A DNA stretch of 64,000 bases from NCBI RefSeq assembly GCF_002886255.1, contig NZ_NJAU01000003.1:124001-188000 (forward strand), in the 5' to 3' direction. The translations under genes were made by a program, and so were the position numbers. Numbering within the stretch: the stretch's first letter is position 1; every line of letters starts with the position of its first letter. Below the pieces are notes generated by a model. The model was not told the origin of the DNA. It did not search any database and was given only the letters and a program-made list of their open reading frames with translations. This document shows, piece after piece, positions 52,042 to 61,205 of this stretch. The DNA is from Alteribacillus bidgolensis (GTDB lineage: Bacteria; Bacillota; Bacilli; Bacillales; Marinococcaceae).

Positions 52042-53793
52042 ATGGAAGTTTTCTCAAAACTTGAATGGGATTTACAAGATTTATATATAAATGAGTTAGA
52101 TTGGAAAAGAGACATCTCACTACTAAGGGGATCTATTAATGAATTCACTGCATACAAGGATAAGGTTATCAGCACCTCTGATAATCTCTACGATGCTATG
52201 GAATTATTTTGCTCTATAAACGAAACCGCAAATAAAATCATTGCTTATGCCAATCTTAATTACGATAAATATATGGACTTTAAAAGCCAAGAAATGGTAG
52301 AAACGGTTCAAAACGTTTTATCTGATTTCGAAGAAAAAACTTCGTTTTTAAACAATGAAATATCTAGATTAAGTTTAGAAAGGTTTGATACATATGTTCG
52401 AGAAATACCAGATTTAATAAAGTATCAACATGAAATAAAAAATATATTAAAAGAACAAAATAACAACGCTAACAAGGCGAAAAGTGAATCAGCGCACCAT
52501 TTTGAAATATTGTTTGCTTCTACATATAATACATATCAGTTATTAACTCAAGCTGATTTTGAATTTAATTCGTTTACTTATGCAGATAAAGAGTATGAAA
52601 TTAATTATAGTAATTTTGGGAAATTACAGGAATCTGATGTTAGAACAATTAGAAAAAAATCATATAAAGAATTTTATGCACCTTTTCTACAATATTCTAA
52701 CACTCTAGCTTCATTACTAAATATAAGCGTAAAGAAAGATTACTTAGAGGCTAAACTTAATAATTATAAGGATTCATTGGAATATGCTCTTAGCCAAGAG
52801 AGAATTCCCACGAATATATTTATAAACCTTATAAGTCATATAAAGGAACAATTAGGACCGTTACATAAATACGTTCAAACTAAAAAAGAAGCTTTGAAGG
52901 TAGATCAGTTTCATATGTATGATTTTTCAGCCCCCTTAAATAAAGAGAATCTCGAGATTGGTTTTCAAAGTGCGAAGGATTTGTTATTTAAATCCCTAAA
53001 ACCTTTGGGTGAGGAATATCAAAAAATTATTACTGAATCTTTTAATAACAGGTGGTACAACGTAAATACAAATCAAATGAGTATTTCTTATGCAATGGAT
53101 GTCCCAGGTTCACATCCCTTTATTCTATTGAATTGGAAAAACAGATTGAATGATTTATTTACCTTATCACATGAGCTAGGACATGGTGCACATTATTCTT
53201 TTTCCTCTAGGGATAAATGTTACCCTAGATCCACCCCCTCCATTTTTATTAGTGAAATTGTTGCAACTGTAAACGAATTGTTAGTTATAAAACACTTGAT
53301 ACATTCTCAAAGAATGAAGCAGCTATCTATTTTGAATTACTTTATAGAGAAGTTTAGAATATCGTTCTTCCATCAAATTTTGTTTGCAGAATTCGAGTAT
53401 TCTATTCATGGATATGTCTCGAAAGGTTACTCTTTAACGTCTGAATTACTATGCAACAAATACAGAGAATTATTGAAAAAATACTACGGTGAAGAACTAA
53501 AATTAGACGAGTATAGTGGAGCCATATGGGGAAGAGTTCCACACTTTTATTCTAGTTTTTATGTTTTTAAATATGCAACTGCTTTTGCTGCTGCTACTAA
53601 AATTGTAAAGAAACTTGATACAGAGGATGGATATAAGGATAAGTACGTAGACTTGCTAAAATCCAGCTCATCGGTTGATCCACTGACCTTACTTGAAAAA
53701 TCAGGGATAGATTTTACTGGTTGTGATGTCATTAGTGATTGTATTTATTTCTTCGACTCTTTAGTAGAACAATTTAAACTATCCGCCACTTAA
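52042..53793 (+). CDS. M3-family oligoendopeptidase F-like metallopeptidase
   Basis: 583 aa, cytosolic, with the zinc motif TLSHELGHGAHYSF (HExxH) and the second-site ISEIVATVNELLV Glu. Downstream FHQILFAEFEYSIHGYVSKG and WGRVPHFYSSFYVFKYATAFAAA match the C-terminal oligopeptidase core. AGGAGG lies 10 bases before the ATG at 52042, or seven before a GTG one codon earlier, which is as plausible. It could trim the leader from the modified peptide, recycle failed product, or provide immunity by digestion. It belongs to the cluster by orientation and 43-base spacing. Confidence 0.88.
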   Translation: MEVFSKLEWDLQDLYINELDWKRDISLLRGSINEFTAYKDKVISTSDNLYDAMELFCSINETANKIIAYANLNYDKYMDFKSQEMVETVQNVLSDFEEKTSFLNNEISRLSLERFDTYVREIPDLIKYQHEIKNILKEQNNNANKAKSESAHHFEILFASTYNTYQLLTQADFEFNSFTYADKEYEINYSNFGKLQESDVRTIRKKSYKEFYAPFLQYSNTLASLLNISVKKDYLEAKLNNYKDSLEYALSQERIPTNIFINLISHIKEQLGPLHKYVQTKKEALKVDQFHMYDFSAPLNKENLEIGFQSAKDLLFKSLKPLGEEYQKIITESFNNRWYNVNTNQMSISYAMDVPGSHPFILLNWKNRLNDLFTLSHELGHGAHYSFSSRDKCYPRSTPSIFISEIVATVNELLVIKHLIHSQRMKQLSILNYFIEKFRISFFHQILFAEFEYSIHGYVSKGYSLTSELLCNKYRELLKKYYGEELKLDEYSGAIWGRVPHFYSSFYVFKYATAFAAATKIVKKLDTEDGYKDKYVDLLKSSSSVDPLTLLEKSGIDFTGCDVISDCIYFFDSLVEQFKLSAT

Positions 53794-53930
53794 TACCTTA
53801 AGCATTGTTTGAAGTGGTGTTGTGTTACTAGCGTTCCTATATCTAACTATGGATAATATCACACTATTCTTCGATTGGAAGGGAAATGTTTGATACGCAA
53901 TAAAATCCCAACCATGAAAGGGGTTTCTTT

Positions 53931-54776
53931 ATGAAAAAATATGATGATCCTAATAAGGTAAAAAATTTTCACGAACTACATTATCGGTCGTCCACCTTTG
54001 TACTCCCAAATGCTTGGGATGTTATCAGTGCGAAAATGTTTGAAGAAAGTGGGTTTAAAGCTATTGGAACGACAAGCGCAGGAATTGCTGCTTCTTTAGG
54101 ATATACAGATGGCCAAAACATGCCTCTTAATCAAATGATCGAGACTATTGAAAGGATAGCCAAATCGGTAAATGTGCCGGTAACCGCAGACATTGAAGCA
54201 GGTTATGGACAGACAGTTAACGAGGTTTTAGAAACAGTTAAAAAAGTAATAGAAGCCGGGGCCGTCGGTATCAATCTTGAGGACGGTACCGGAAATTCTA
54301 TCCATCCTATCTACGATATTTCTTTACAAAAGGAAAAAATAGCAGCCATCAGAAAAATGTCAGATTCTATCAATGCTTCATTATTTATCAATGCACGTAC
54401 GGACATGTATTGGTTAAACATTGGGGATCCTTCGCTACGTTTTCATGAGACCGTTAAGCGAGCAGAGTCTTATCAGGAAGCTGGGGCTGACTGTATTTTT
54501 GTACCTGGATTAAGTGATCAGAAAATCATCCAATGTCTTAGGAATGCAATTTCTTGTCCCATTAATCTTTTGGTTAATGTTGAAACTCCTTCTTTAATGA
54601 AACTTTCTGAAATTGGGATTGAAAGACTAAGTTGTGGATCAGCCCCTTTCAGAACCACCGTCACCTTGTTGAAGGAAATTAGCGAAGAGATTATTAATCA
54701 AGGGACCATTCATAAAATAACAAATAATGTTTTATCTTACGGGGAAATAGCTGAATTCATGCAAAAACCGAAATGA
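53931..54776 (+). CDS. PEP mutase/isocitrate lyase-superfamily protein
   Basis: A 281-aa TIM-barrel protein: NAWDVISAKMFEESGFKAIGTTSAGIA, VPVTADIEAGYG (metal-binding Asp-Glu), GAVGINLEDGTGN, FINARTDMYW and ERLSCGSAPFRTTV. It lacks the isocitrate-lyase KKCGH and the 2-methylisocitrate lyase KRCGH signatures, so it belongs to the broad PEPM-like group acting on alpha-hydroxy or phosphonate acids. AAAGGGG precedes the ATG. It lies 137 bases after the M3 gene; membership of the RiPP cluster is unclear. Confidence 0.85.
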   Translation: MKKYDDPNKVKNFHELHYRSSTFVLPNAWDVISAKMFEESGFKAIGTTSAGIAASLGYTDGQNMPLNQMIETIERIAKSVNVPVTADIEAGYGQTVNEVLETVKKVIEAGAVGINLEDGTGNSIHPIYDISLQKEKIAAIRKMSDSINASLFINARTDMYWLNIGDPSLRFHETVKRAESYQEAGADCIFVPGLSDQKIIQCLRNAISCPINLLVNVETPSLMKLSEIGIERLSCGSAPFRTTVTLLKEISEEIINQGTIHKITNNVLSYGEIAEFMQKPK

Positions 54777-54862
54777 CCCACAATAATCTCAGATAAAATC
54801 CTTATTTTAGTACACGCTGAACTATTGGATTTTTTTGTAAAAAATACGTCGGAGGTGTACAC

Positions 54863-55111
54863 ATGCAGAAAAAAAAGCAGAAATTATTCCTGTCCAACCT
54901 TTTTGGTCAATCATTGGCTTATCTTCGAATATCCCCTTCCTTAATTCTTGAAAAGGTAAATAATGAAGGGTATCATCGTGTCTTTACTTTTTCAGGACAG
55001 CCCGTCTTGGTTCGACTAACATCCCAAAATCCTTCTAACCATATAAAACATAAGGTGGAAGTGTACGGGGAAAATGTATTTCTTACACCAGAAATACGCC
55101 CCGATTGTTGA
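54863..55111 (+). pseudogene. Truncated unknown protein
   Basis: 82 codons starting MQKKKQKLFLSNLFGQSLAYL with GGAGGTG upstream. FGQSLAYLRISPSLILEKV and VLVRLTSQNP weakly recall the N-terminal domain of AlkA-type DNA glycosylases in Bacillus, followed by an unrelated end. The remainder of the protein is missing, cut near 55100 where the convergent grpB-like gene starts. Confidence 0.4.
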
Positions 55112-55147
55112 AATTACGGTGCATTATTTAAACTATCTCTCTATATC

Positions 55148-55702
55148 TTACTTTAATTCATTAGTCCAAACATTTTGTAAAGGTAATCCTTTTTTTGTTC
55201 TTGCAGCATCGATCACCTTCTGTATAAATTCAGTTTTAGAACGAGTATATTCTTCGAATTCACCTGCAAAATTTTTTGCGACATTTTTTTTAATTTCTCC
55301 ATATTCTCGAACTAATTCAGGGTGTTCTCTTAGATAGTCTCTAAATAACAATTCATTTCTTGTATAGAATTCATTGTTATAAGGATTTATATGTAGGTTG
55401 TGAGTCCAGATCCCGTTTGTGTATTTATTAAATAAATATCTTTTGCTCATATCCGTCTGAATGTAATTATAGACCTCAAAATTAAACAAGGATTTGTAAT
55501 AGGCTAAATCTTTAAAAGGTGACACAATAACAAAAATATCGATTACTGGCTTTGCTTCTTGACCAGGAATCGATGTACTTCCAACATGTTCTATTACAAT
55601 AGCTTGAGTACCAAAAAGTGTGGATATACGGGATTTTTCTCGTTCAAAATCTTCTACCCAATTCGGATTATACTTAACTATCATTATTTCTTCTCCCACC
55701 AC
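55148..55702 (-). CDS. GrpB/UPF0157 nucleotidyltransferase-fold protein
   Basis: 184 aa with the family pattern VKYNPNWVEDFEREKSRI, VIEHVGSTSIPGQEAKPVIDIFV and FRDYLREHPELVREYGEIKK. The GSTSIPG/KPVID segment is the nucleotidyltransferase-like motif. GTGGGAGAAG precedes the ATG. The cellular function of this widespread family is poorly defined; some members are fused to CoaE. Confidence 0.9.
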   Translation of the reverse strand: MVGEEIMIVKYNPNWVEDFEREKSRISTLFGTQAIVIEHVGSTSIPGQEAKPVIDIFVIVSPFKDLAYYKSLFNFEVYNYIQTDMSKRYLFNKYTNGIWTHNLHINPYNNEFYTRNELLFRDYLREHPELVREYGEIKKNVAKNFAGEFEEYTRSKTEFIQKVIDAARTKKGLPLQNVWTNELK

Positions 55703-56358
55703 AATCTACCTCTCCTCATAAATAATGTAAGGGTTTTCAAGATAATTTTCATTAAACCTTCTCCAGAATTAGTTACTCCATTATATGTGTATATGACATT
55801 TATACGATGTATGTTTTGGCAGTATGTTTATTAACTAAAAAGTATAAATACGCACTTTAGTAAATGTATTAACGAGTATTTATATTCACACCTTGAAAAT
55901 ACACAGTTTTAGCAATAGGTCCATATCGTGGAATAAAGCGATTGCTCAATTAAACAAGCAAGCGCAAATGTCGAAGGGCATAACAAATAAAGAATCCCAT
56001 AATACAAAATCTCATTCATGATTCAGTATGTATGGGAGTTTATTTTATGCAAATTTTATGCTGCCATTTCATACATAAATTAAATGCCAAATACAATATA
56101 GCCCTTTAGTTGAACAACCTAATGGGCAACAACGTTTTTAAATAACTTTATTGTAAATGGTAACAACTTTATTTATTTTTAAACGACATTATTGTCAATC
56201 AACATTATTAGGGGTAGTAACATGGCGAAACCCCTATAAGGTTTATCTGTATGATCTATAATGACTTATTCCTTTAACTAAATATTCTCTTTAGAAACGC
56301 CGGCATTTACTAGTATTCTGATGATGTTTTATTTCTCCTTTTTAATTAAGAAAACAAC
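55703..56358. other. Gene-free stretch
   Basis: AT-rich with no supported ORF. A dyad CCCATAATACAAAATCTCATTCATGATTCAGTATGTATGGG near 55997-56037 resembles a terminator. The Fur-regulated promoter begins at 56359. Confidence 0.45.
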
Positions 56359-56415
56359 TTGACATTGATAATCATTATCATTTAATATGATAATCGAAAA
56401 TGATAATCGTTATCA
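56359..56415 (+). promoter_or_regulatory. Fur-controlled promoter with two Fur boxes
   Basis: TTGACA (56359-56364) and TAATAT (56383-56388) are spaced by 18 bases. One Fur dyad, TGATAATCATTATCA (56366-56380), fills the spacer and another, TGATAATCGTTATCA (56401-56415), covers the start region. Strong iron repression of the flavodoxin locus is expected. Confidence 0.85.
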
Positions 56416-56439
56416 AATAAGTGGGTGTGATCAAACGAA

Positions 56440-56619
56440 ATGGTTCCATCAGACAACCTTGCTGTATCAGTCGTTTGTCATGATTGTGGTTATATGGAAA
56501 AGAATTCGATTCATTTTCATTTATGTCCATGTTGTGGGGAAAGTGAAGGCCTAAAGTGGTATGAATACATAAAGTTGGAGGAGAAAGAAGATGCATTCCA
56601 TTTTAATTATTCGTGCTGA
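56440..56619 (+). CDS. 59-aa zinc-ribbon protein
   Basis: Begins MVPSDNLAVSVVCHDCGYME and carries CHDC and CPCCG pairs 15 residues apart, a short zinc ribbon, then a basic/aromatic and acidic tail ending in Cys. It is the first ORF after the Fur promoter. GTGGGTGTG upstream is a weak SD. Its end overlaps the start of the DUF2325 relic by 29 bases. Function unknown; redox or metal sensing is conceivable. Confidence 0.65.
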   Translation: MVPSDNLAVSVVCHDCGYMEKNSIHFHLCPCCGESEGLKWYEYIKLEEKEDAFHFNYSC

Positions 56620-56800
56620 ATATTTAGGAAACATTCCTAAAAAATTAGGAAAAGTTAGGTATGACAAGCATTAATCATAATTTGTCGACTGTGATTAAAC
56701 AAAAGGCAAAAGAACAGGAAATACCAATTTGTTACGCTAAACCGCTCATGGTCTTCTGTATATCAAGTACCAGTAGTTTAAGAAAGTTCATTATTAAATA
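56591..56800 (+). pseudogene. DUF2325 protein relic
   Basis: ATG at 56591 after GGAGGAGAAAG reads MHSILIIRAEYLGNIPKKLGK, the DUF2325 N-terminus, then stops. A second frame from 56660 gives INHNLSTVIKQKAKEQEIPICYAK, and a third SWSSVYQVP, both conserved C-terminal DUF2325 elements. About 35 internal residues are deleted and two frameshifts are present. Confidence 0.8.
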
Positions 56801-56814
56801 GTAGAGGTGATATC

Positions 56815-57273
56815 ATGAAGAAATATATCATAGTTTTTGCGAGTATGTCAGGAAATACAGAAGAAATGGCAGATCTGATTTCAGAATCAATACGTGAAGA
56901 AGGAATAGATTTAACTGTAACAGATGTACTCGAAGCTGATCCTTCTGATCTTGAAGAATATGATGGAATCTTACTTGGTGCCTATACATGGGGAGATGGT
57001 GATCTTCCGGATGAGTTTTTCGTTTTTTATGATGAAATGGATGGATTAAACTTAACGGGTAAGAAAGCAGCTGTTTTTGGTTCATGTGATTCTTCGTATC
57101 CAGCTTATGGTGCAGCTGTTGATATTTTAATGAAAAAATTACAGGATCTTGGAGCTGATATTGTGCTTGAGGGATTGAAGGTTGAACTCGATCCAATAGG
57201 GGAAGATGAGGAATTATGTAAAAAGTTTGGTAAAGATTTTGTAAGCAAATACTCAATTGAAGTGTCATTTTGA
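56815..57273 (+). CDS. Flavodoxin
   Basis: A 152-aa short-chain flavodoxin. FMN phosphate loop ASMSGNTEEMAD (residues 9-20), the 50s loop LLGAYTWGDGDLPDEF and the 90s loop FGSCDSSYPAYGAAVD are all intact. AGAGGTGAT precedes the ATG. It replaces ferredoxin as electron carrier when iron is scarce, as with YkuN/YkuP in B. subtilis, which fits the Fur boxes upstream. It could also feed electrons to oxygenases. Confidence 0.95.
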   Translation: MKKYIIVFASMSGNTEEMADLISESIREEGIDLTVTDVLEADPSDLEEYDGILLGAYTWGDGDLPDEFFVFYDEMDGLNLTGKKAAVFGSCDSSYPAYGAAVDILMKKLQDLGADIVLEGLKVELDPIGEDEELCKKFGKDFVSKYSIEVSF

Positions 57274-57293
57274 TTGAGTAGGGGGATGTTAAA

Positions 57294-58058
57294 ATGAAAA
57301 ACCATCTGATCTCCATTCCGACAATGACAGAGCACCATTTAAGAGATTTTATTCGTTGTCCCTATAAATTTTATTATCAACATGTTGAAAAGAAAAAGAG
57401 TCCGCTAGATTGGAGACAGAGGGTTCAATATGTTGTCAATCAAGTTGTTGACGCTTATTATCAACTACCGCCGGAACACCAGCGTGCAGAAAAAGTACTT
57501 GAGTTAATTGGACAGTATTGGGAAGTCATTTCTCCAAGGTTATTTGAATCAAAAGTTCATTATTATATGGCTGCAGCTAAAGTTACTGATCACTTAATGC
57601 AGTATTTGACTGCTGAATCCAAGAAAAATCCACCGTTGTTTTTATTTGAAAAGTTTAAAGCACCCATTCAAGAGATTGGTGTTGACCTCTCTTTAACATT
57701 TGATGCTGCCGAATGGTCTTGTTCTTCTTTTGTCGTAAAGAAGTACTTAGTTGAGGCAGATGAAGAAATGGTAAAGCTTTTTCATTATTTAACAACTATC
57801 TTTTCAGAGAAAGCATTTAACAGGATTCCAAAGCGCATTGAAGTGATTACCTTAATGGACGGAAAGAAACATGTCTTTTTTCCAACCCATGAAGACGTTC
57901 AAAAAGGAATCAATTATTTGCAGCTAATAAAACATCTGCTTGAAGATTCATCAAGATATAATGGGGGATACAATGAAAAAGAGTGTCCAGTATGTCCTTT
58001 TCAAAAAGTGTGTCATCGAGAAGAAAGAGGAGAAAATCGAAAGAAGTATTTATCTTAA
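57294..58058 (+). CDS. Cas4/AddB-like PD-(D/E)XK protein with Fe-S cysteines, degenerate active site
   Basis: 254 aa. Near the N-terminus LRDFIRCPYKFYYQHVEKK has the RecB/Cas4 signature with the first Cys; the C-terminus CPVCPFQKVC carries three more, together a likely 4Fe-4S site. The expected GxxD...DxK active site is imperfect: GVDLSLTFDAAEW then SSFVVKKYL, where the usual (I/V)(V/I)DYK has Lys for Asp. It may be a non-cutting DNA-binding member. It starts 20 bases after flavodoxin, with GGGGGATG upstream, so it is in the iron-regulated operon. Confidence 0.75.
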   Translation: MKNHLISIPTMTEHHLRDFIRCPYKFYYQHVEKKKSPLDWRQRVQYVVNQVVDAYYQLPPEHQRAEKVLELIGQYWEVISPRLFESKVHYYMAAAKVTDHLMQYLTAESKKNPPLFLFEKFKAPIQEIGVDLSLTFDAAEWSCSSFVVKKYLVEADEEMVKLFHYLTTIFSEKAFNRIPKRIEVITLMDGKKHVFFPTHEDVQKGINYLQLIKHLLEDSSRYNGGYNEKECPVCPFQKVCHREERGENRKKYLS

Positions 58059-58289
58059 AGGGAAAAGAGAAAAGAGTTTATAGGTAGGATTGTTGAATGG
58101 CATGACTGACGTTTTTTAAGCCTTTGAACTCTTGGTTCTCTGAGTTTTTATGTGACATTGCTACAATAACACATTAATAGAAAAAAGGGATGCAAGTTCA
58201 CATCCCATAAGACTGCTTCTTCTTCTCTTTTCCTTTTTGGATCTGTTTCCATTCTTCGTTCCAACCTTTTGTTCGTGTCGGCCGTTGAT
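58059..58289. other. Spacer with stem-loop
   Basis: GGGATGCAAGTTCACATCCC at about 58188-58207 forms a stem; preceded by AAAAAA on its left side, it can end minus-strand transcription of the relic to the right. No ORF. Confidence 0.4.
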
Positions 58290-58800
58290 CTTCCTAAGCT
58301 CCTTTTTTCAACAATCTACTCAGACGTTCATGAAAATGATTTCCGGCTTCATCATTATCCATGCACGAAATCACTTTTTTTACATCTTGACCGTTTTGAT
58401 TTAGCTCTTTAATCGCTTCCTTGAGAGATTTTTCTTTGAGACCATCATGCTTTTCAACCGTGTGTTCTGCACTTCTCTCTTTTTCATGGACCAGTAGGAA
58501 AGGAGATCAATAGGGCTTTCAAAGATAGCGACTTTATCATTGTTTTCCCTACATCAATCGTAAAACCGCCTGTTTCTGTGGAGTTGGAAACAATTTGTTT
58601 AAACGTATGTTGCTTTTTATGATCCATTGGCTGGGTCCCTTGCCGATCTGCACCGATAATGTTTCCTTTCATGTCTTTCCATTTAAATACCACACTATCT
58701 TTCTTGTCTTGAACGATAAGGTCTTTCTCCATACACCAATCTATGACTCTCTTATCAATTTTCCGGTCATTCACCAAAAGTGAGTCATAGGGAGTAATAA
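58290..58800 (-). pseudogene. DUF3991/TOPRIM plasmid protein relic
   Basis: On the minus strand IDKRVIDWCMEKDLIVQDKK, VVFKWKDMKGNIIGADRQGT and FKQIVSNSTETGGFTIDVGK match the DUF3991 domain; a shifted frame lower down gives KVISCMDNDEAGNHFHERLS, the TOPRIM DxD-type motif (DNDEAG). Frameshift near 58490 and a lost N-terminal part make it a pseudogene. This family is found on plasmids and ICEs with relaxases. Confidence 0.8.
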
Positions 58801-59222
58801 TCTTCCATTAAAGATAATAACTTTTACAGACCCTATGTCCGGCTGTGTTTTATTGTTCCATTTCTCTGTTATGATTACCTGATACAGAAAACTGAACAGT
58901 TTTCGTATTGTTGATTAATGAAATGGTTTCTGTAGGCGTTTCATAAATACGATTCATTGCATCCTTTTCCTTTTTTTGTTCCAATAATACGTTTCCTTAT
59001 TCGTTTTCTATATCTGTTTGTGGATTTTGTTTTTCTGCTAAGTAATCAGACCGTCATAAAAGCGTGTGCAGGCGTTTTACGTTTAAAAACAGCTCAAAAG
59101 AAGAGGGCTGTCACATCCGTTAATTATGGAAAAAATATGTTTCGACATTAGTTAGAGAGTTCTGTATTCCAATAAAAAAAATAAAATAATGAAAGGAGAA
59201 AGTCATACCTTGAGGGGGTCTC
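58801..59222. other. Spacer with no supported gene
   Basis: A 64-codon plus frame at 58957-59151 lacks an SD. A minus-strand trace at 58900-58990 may be more of the DUF3991 protein. No repeats of note. Confidence 0.35.
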
Positions 59223-59544
59223 AAGTGAGGGAAAAAGCTGTTTGTAACTGGTGCAGATGGTTTCATTGGTTCACATCTAACAGAGAAATTGGTTAAAAGC
59301 GGTTACAAAGTTCGTGCATTTGTTCATTACAATTCATTTAATTCCTGGGGCTGGCTTGATGATCGAAGTATTCCAAGGCGATATTCGTGATCCATATGAG
59401 GTAAAGGAGGCGATGAAAGATTGTGATTTTATTTTTCATTTAGCTGCTTTAGTTGCCATTTCGTTATTTGCAGGAGCTGCAAAAGAAAAAGAGAATGAAA
59501 AAAAAACTAGTAGTTTTTTCTTACATGATGTAGAACCGGTTTAA
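59223..59544 (+). pseudogene. NAD-dependent epimerase/dehydratase N-terminal relic
   Basis: KKLFVTGADGFIGSHLTEKLV, the Rossmann GxxGxxG start, is followed after a frameshift near 59320 by IEVFQGDIRDPYEVKEAMKD and FIFHLAALVAIS. This is a UDP-sugar epimerase (extended SDR) N-terminus. The catalytic YxxxK and everything after residue 85 are missing. Confidence 0.8.
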
Positions 59545-59595
59545 ACTTCAATACTCCCCATAACAATTTTATTGTTCGTTTTAATTTATAGAATA

Positions 59596-60046
59596 AATGG
59601 AAATGGCAGAAGGCCAAACAACCAATAACACTTTTACGTCTGGAAAAGGTAGGGAACTTATTGTCAATCGTGTCTTTAATGCTTCACGTGATCTTGTCTT
59701 TAAAAACTGACAGATCCAGAACATTTGCCGAAATGATGGGGACCAAGTGGATTTACAATCACGGTTCAAAAAATAGACGTAAGGCCAGGAGGTGTATGGC
59801 ATAGTCTCGACGGTGTTGACTATAACAATTACATTGGGGTTATGAGTCCTGAACGACTCCTTTACTCCCATGGAGACGGAGAAGAAGAGCCGTTTCGAGT
59901 GACGATGACGTTTGACGAACACTGAACTTACCATGCGGATGGTCTTCAAGTCAGTGGCGGAGCTGGATAAGGCGGCAAAGAACACGGCGCCATTGAAGGT
60001 GCCAAATCGACACTTAGTCTGGACGAACAATTGGCGAAAGTTTGAG
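59596..60046 (+). pseudogene. AHSA1-type SRBCC protein relic
   Basis: GRELIVNRVFNASRDLVFK, then in another frame TDPEHLPK, WGPSGFTITVQKIDVRPGGVW, DGVDYNNYIG and GEEEPFRVTMTFDEH. These are the conserved blocks of Aha1-domain SRBCC proteins. Several frameshifts and stops are present. It directly precedes doxX. Confidence 0.75.
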
Positions 60047-60087
60047 GAAGTTATATTTGAGAATCCGCCAAACAAGGAGGACCCAAA

Positions 60088-60513
60088 ATGAAGAAAATCA
60101 ATATTACCTACTGGGTTTTTACGGGGCTGTTGTCAATATTAATGCTTATCGGTTCTATTCCTGATATCTTGTCTGCTCCCGAAGCAGTTGCTTTATTCAA
60201 CCATTTAGGTTACCCTGCTTACCTTCTGCCCTTTATTGGGATTGCTAAATTATTAGGTGTAGTAGCGATCCTTATCCCTGGTTTTTGGCGAATTAAAGAA
60301 TGGGCTTATGCCGGCTTTACATTTGATTTGACGGGCGCCATGTACTCAACCGTATCTGTCGATGGCCTTACCAGTGGCTTGGTCGTTTTCTTCATCGGAT
60401 ACACGTTAATTGCTGGCTCCTATGTTTTCTATCATAGAAAACATAAAGATGTTTTATTGAATCATACAAAAAAGCTTGACACCAGTGGAGTACCAGAACA
60501 CACAACCAATTAG
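60088..60513 (+). CDS. DoxX-family membrane protein
   Basis: 141 aa with four helices (about 7-25, 45-67, 72-92, 97-117). The pattern VFTGLLSILMLIGSIPDI, HLGYPAYLLPFIGIAKLLG and LIPGFWRIKEWAYAGFTFDLTGA is typical of DoxX-like/DUF4870-near proteins. AAGGAGG precedes the ATG and a terminator follows. DoxX proteins are linked to redox homeostasis in some bacteria; role here unknown. Confidence 0.88.
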   Translation: MKKINITYWVFTGLLSILMLIGSIPDILSAPEAVALFNHLGYPAYLLPFIGIAKLLGVVAILIPGFWRIKEWAYAGFTFDLTGAMYSTVSVDGLTSGLVVFFIGYTLIAGSYVFYHRKHKDVLLNHTKKLDTSGVPEHTTN

Positions 60514-60532
60514 ATAATCTTCTTGTGTATTA

Positions 60533-60566
60533 AAGAAAAACACTGATAATCGGTGTTTTTCTTTTG
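60533..60566 (+). terminator. Terminator after doxX
   Basis: GAAAAACACTGAT-AA-TCGGTGTTTTTC followed by TTTT. The symmetric A/T runs make it bidirectional. No other feature in 60567-60743. Confidence 0.85.
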
Positions 60567-60743
60567 GCTGAAGAAGGGTTTAATCATACTTCCTCATAAA
60601 ATTCCATTCTTCTCTTATTCAAGAATAAGACGCTTTTGTAGAAAAACTAAATCTTGAGTAAGTAAGGGACGATTACCTTTATTGGATAATCACCGGAAGA
60701 ACTTTAATTTAATTGCGTTCTTATTAAGCACACCTTTATTCAT

Positions 60744-61094
60744 TTACAGATGGCTAAGAATATTGATAAGCTTCCCGAATGGATCCCTTACATAAAATCG
60801 TCGAACCCCCCATGGCTCCTCAGCCGGTCCATACTCAATTGGAATTTCTGCTTTTTTCATTCGAGTAAGCGCATCGTCGAGATCATCAACTTCAATTGAC
60901 AAATCAGGTACTGGTGTCCCGGACCCTCCCTCTGAAAGGAAACTGATTTGAGTGGCCATTTTCACATGTGAACCGTAGGTCGCAATAAATCCTTGATTCA
61001 TTAATTGATCAAGTCCAAGTACTTCCTCATAGAAGTGCTTTGCTTTGGAAAGGTCCTGCATCTCAATATTGGCAACAATTCTCTTTACCTTCAT
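60744..61094 (-). CDS. VOC-family (glyoxalase-like) protein
   Basis: 116 aa with two beta-alpha-beta-beta-beta modules: VKRIVANIEMQDLSKAKHFYEEVLGL, then LSIEVDDLDDALTRMKKAEI and RRFYVRDPFGKLINIL. The C-terminal DPxGNxxxxx pattern with lysine in place of Asn is common. AGTGAGGTAAAA precedes the ATG. Likely small-molecule binding or antibiotic resistance-like function; substrate unknown. Confidence 0.88.
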   Translation of the reverse strand: MKVKRIVANIEMQDLSKAKHFYEEVLGLDQLMNQGFIATYGSHVKMATQISFLSEGGSGTPVPDLSIEVDDLDDALTRMKKAEIPIEYGPAEEPWGVRRFYVRDPFGKLINILSHL

Positions 61095-61205
61095 TTTTAC
61101 CTCACTCCAAGATCTTTGGCATTGCTAATAATTTCTACAATCACTATAATAACCCTTGTGATGTTTTTCCTGTTCTTCTTTTAACGCATGTTGTGTAGTG
61201 TAAAT

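Noticed and set aside
48830..53793. Pantocin-type (PaaA) pathway
   Set aside because: PaaA-type chemistry joins adjacent Glu residues of the precursor; the peptide has none, and no Fe/2OG oxygenase is present.
58957..59151. 64-codon plus-strand ORF
   Set aside because: Phe-rich start, no SD, and overlap with likely minus-strand pseudogene sequence.
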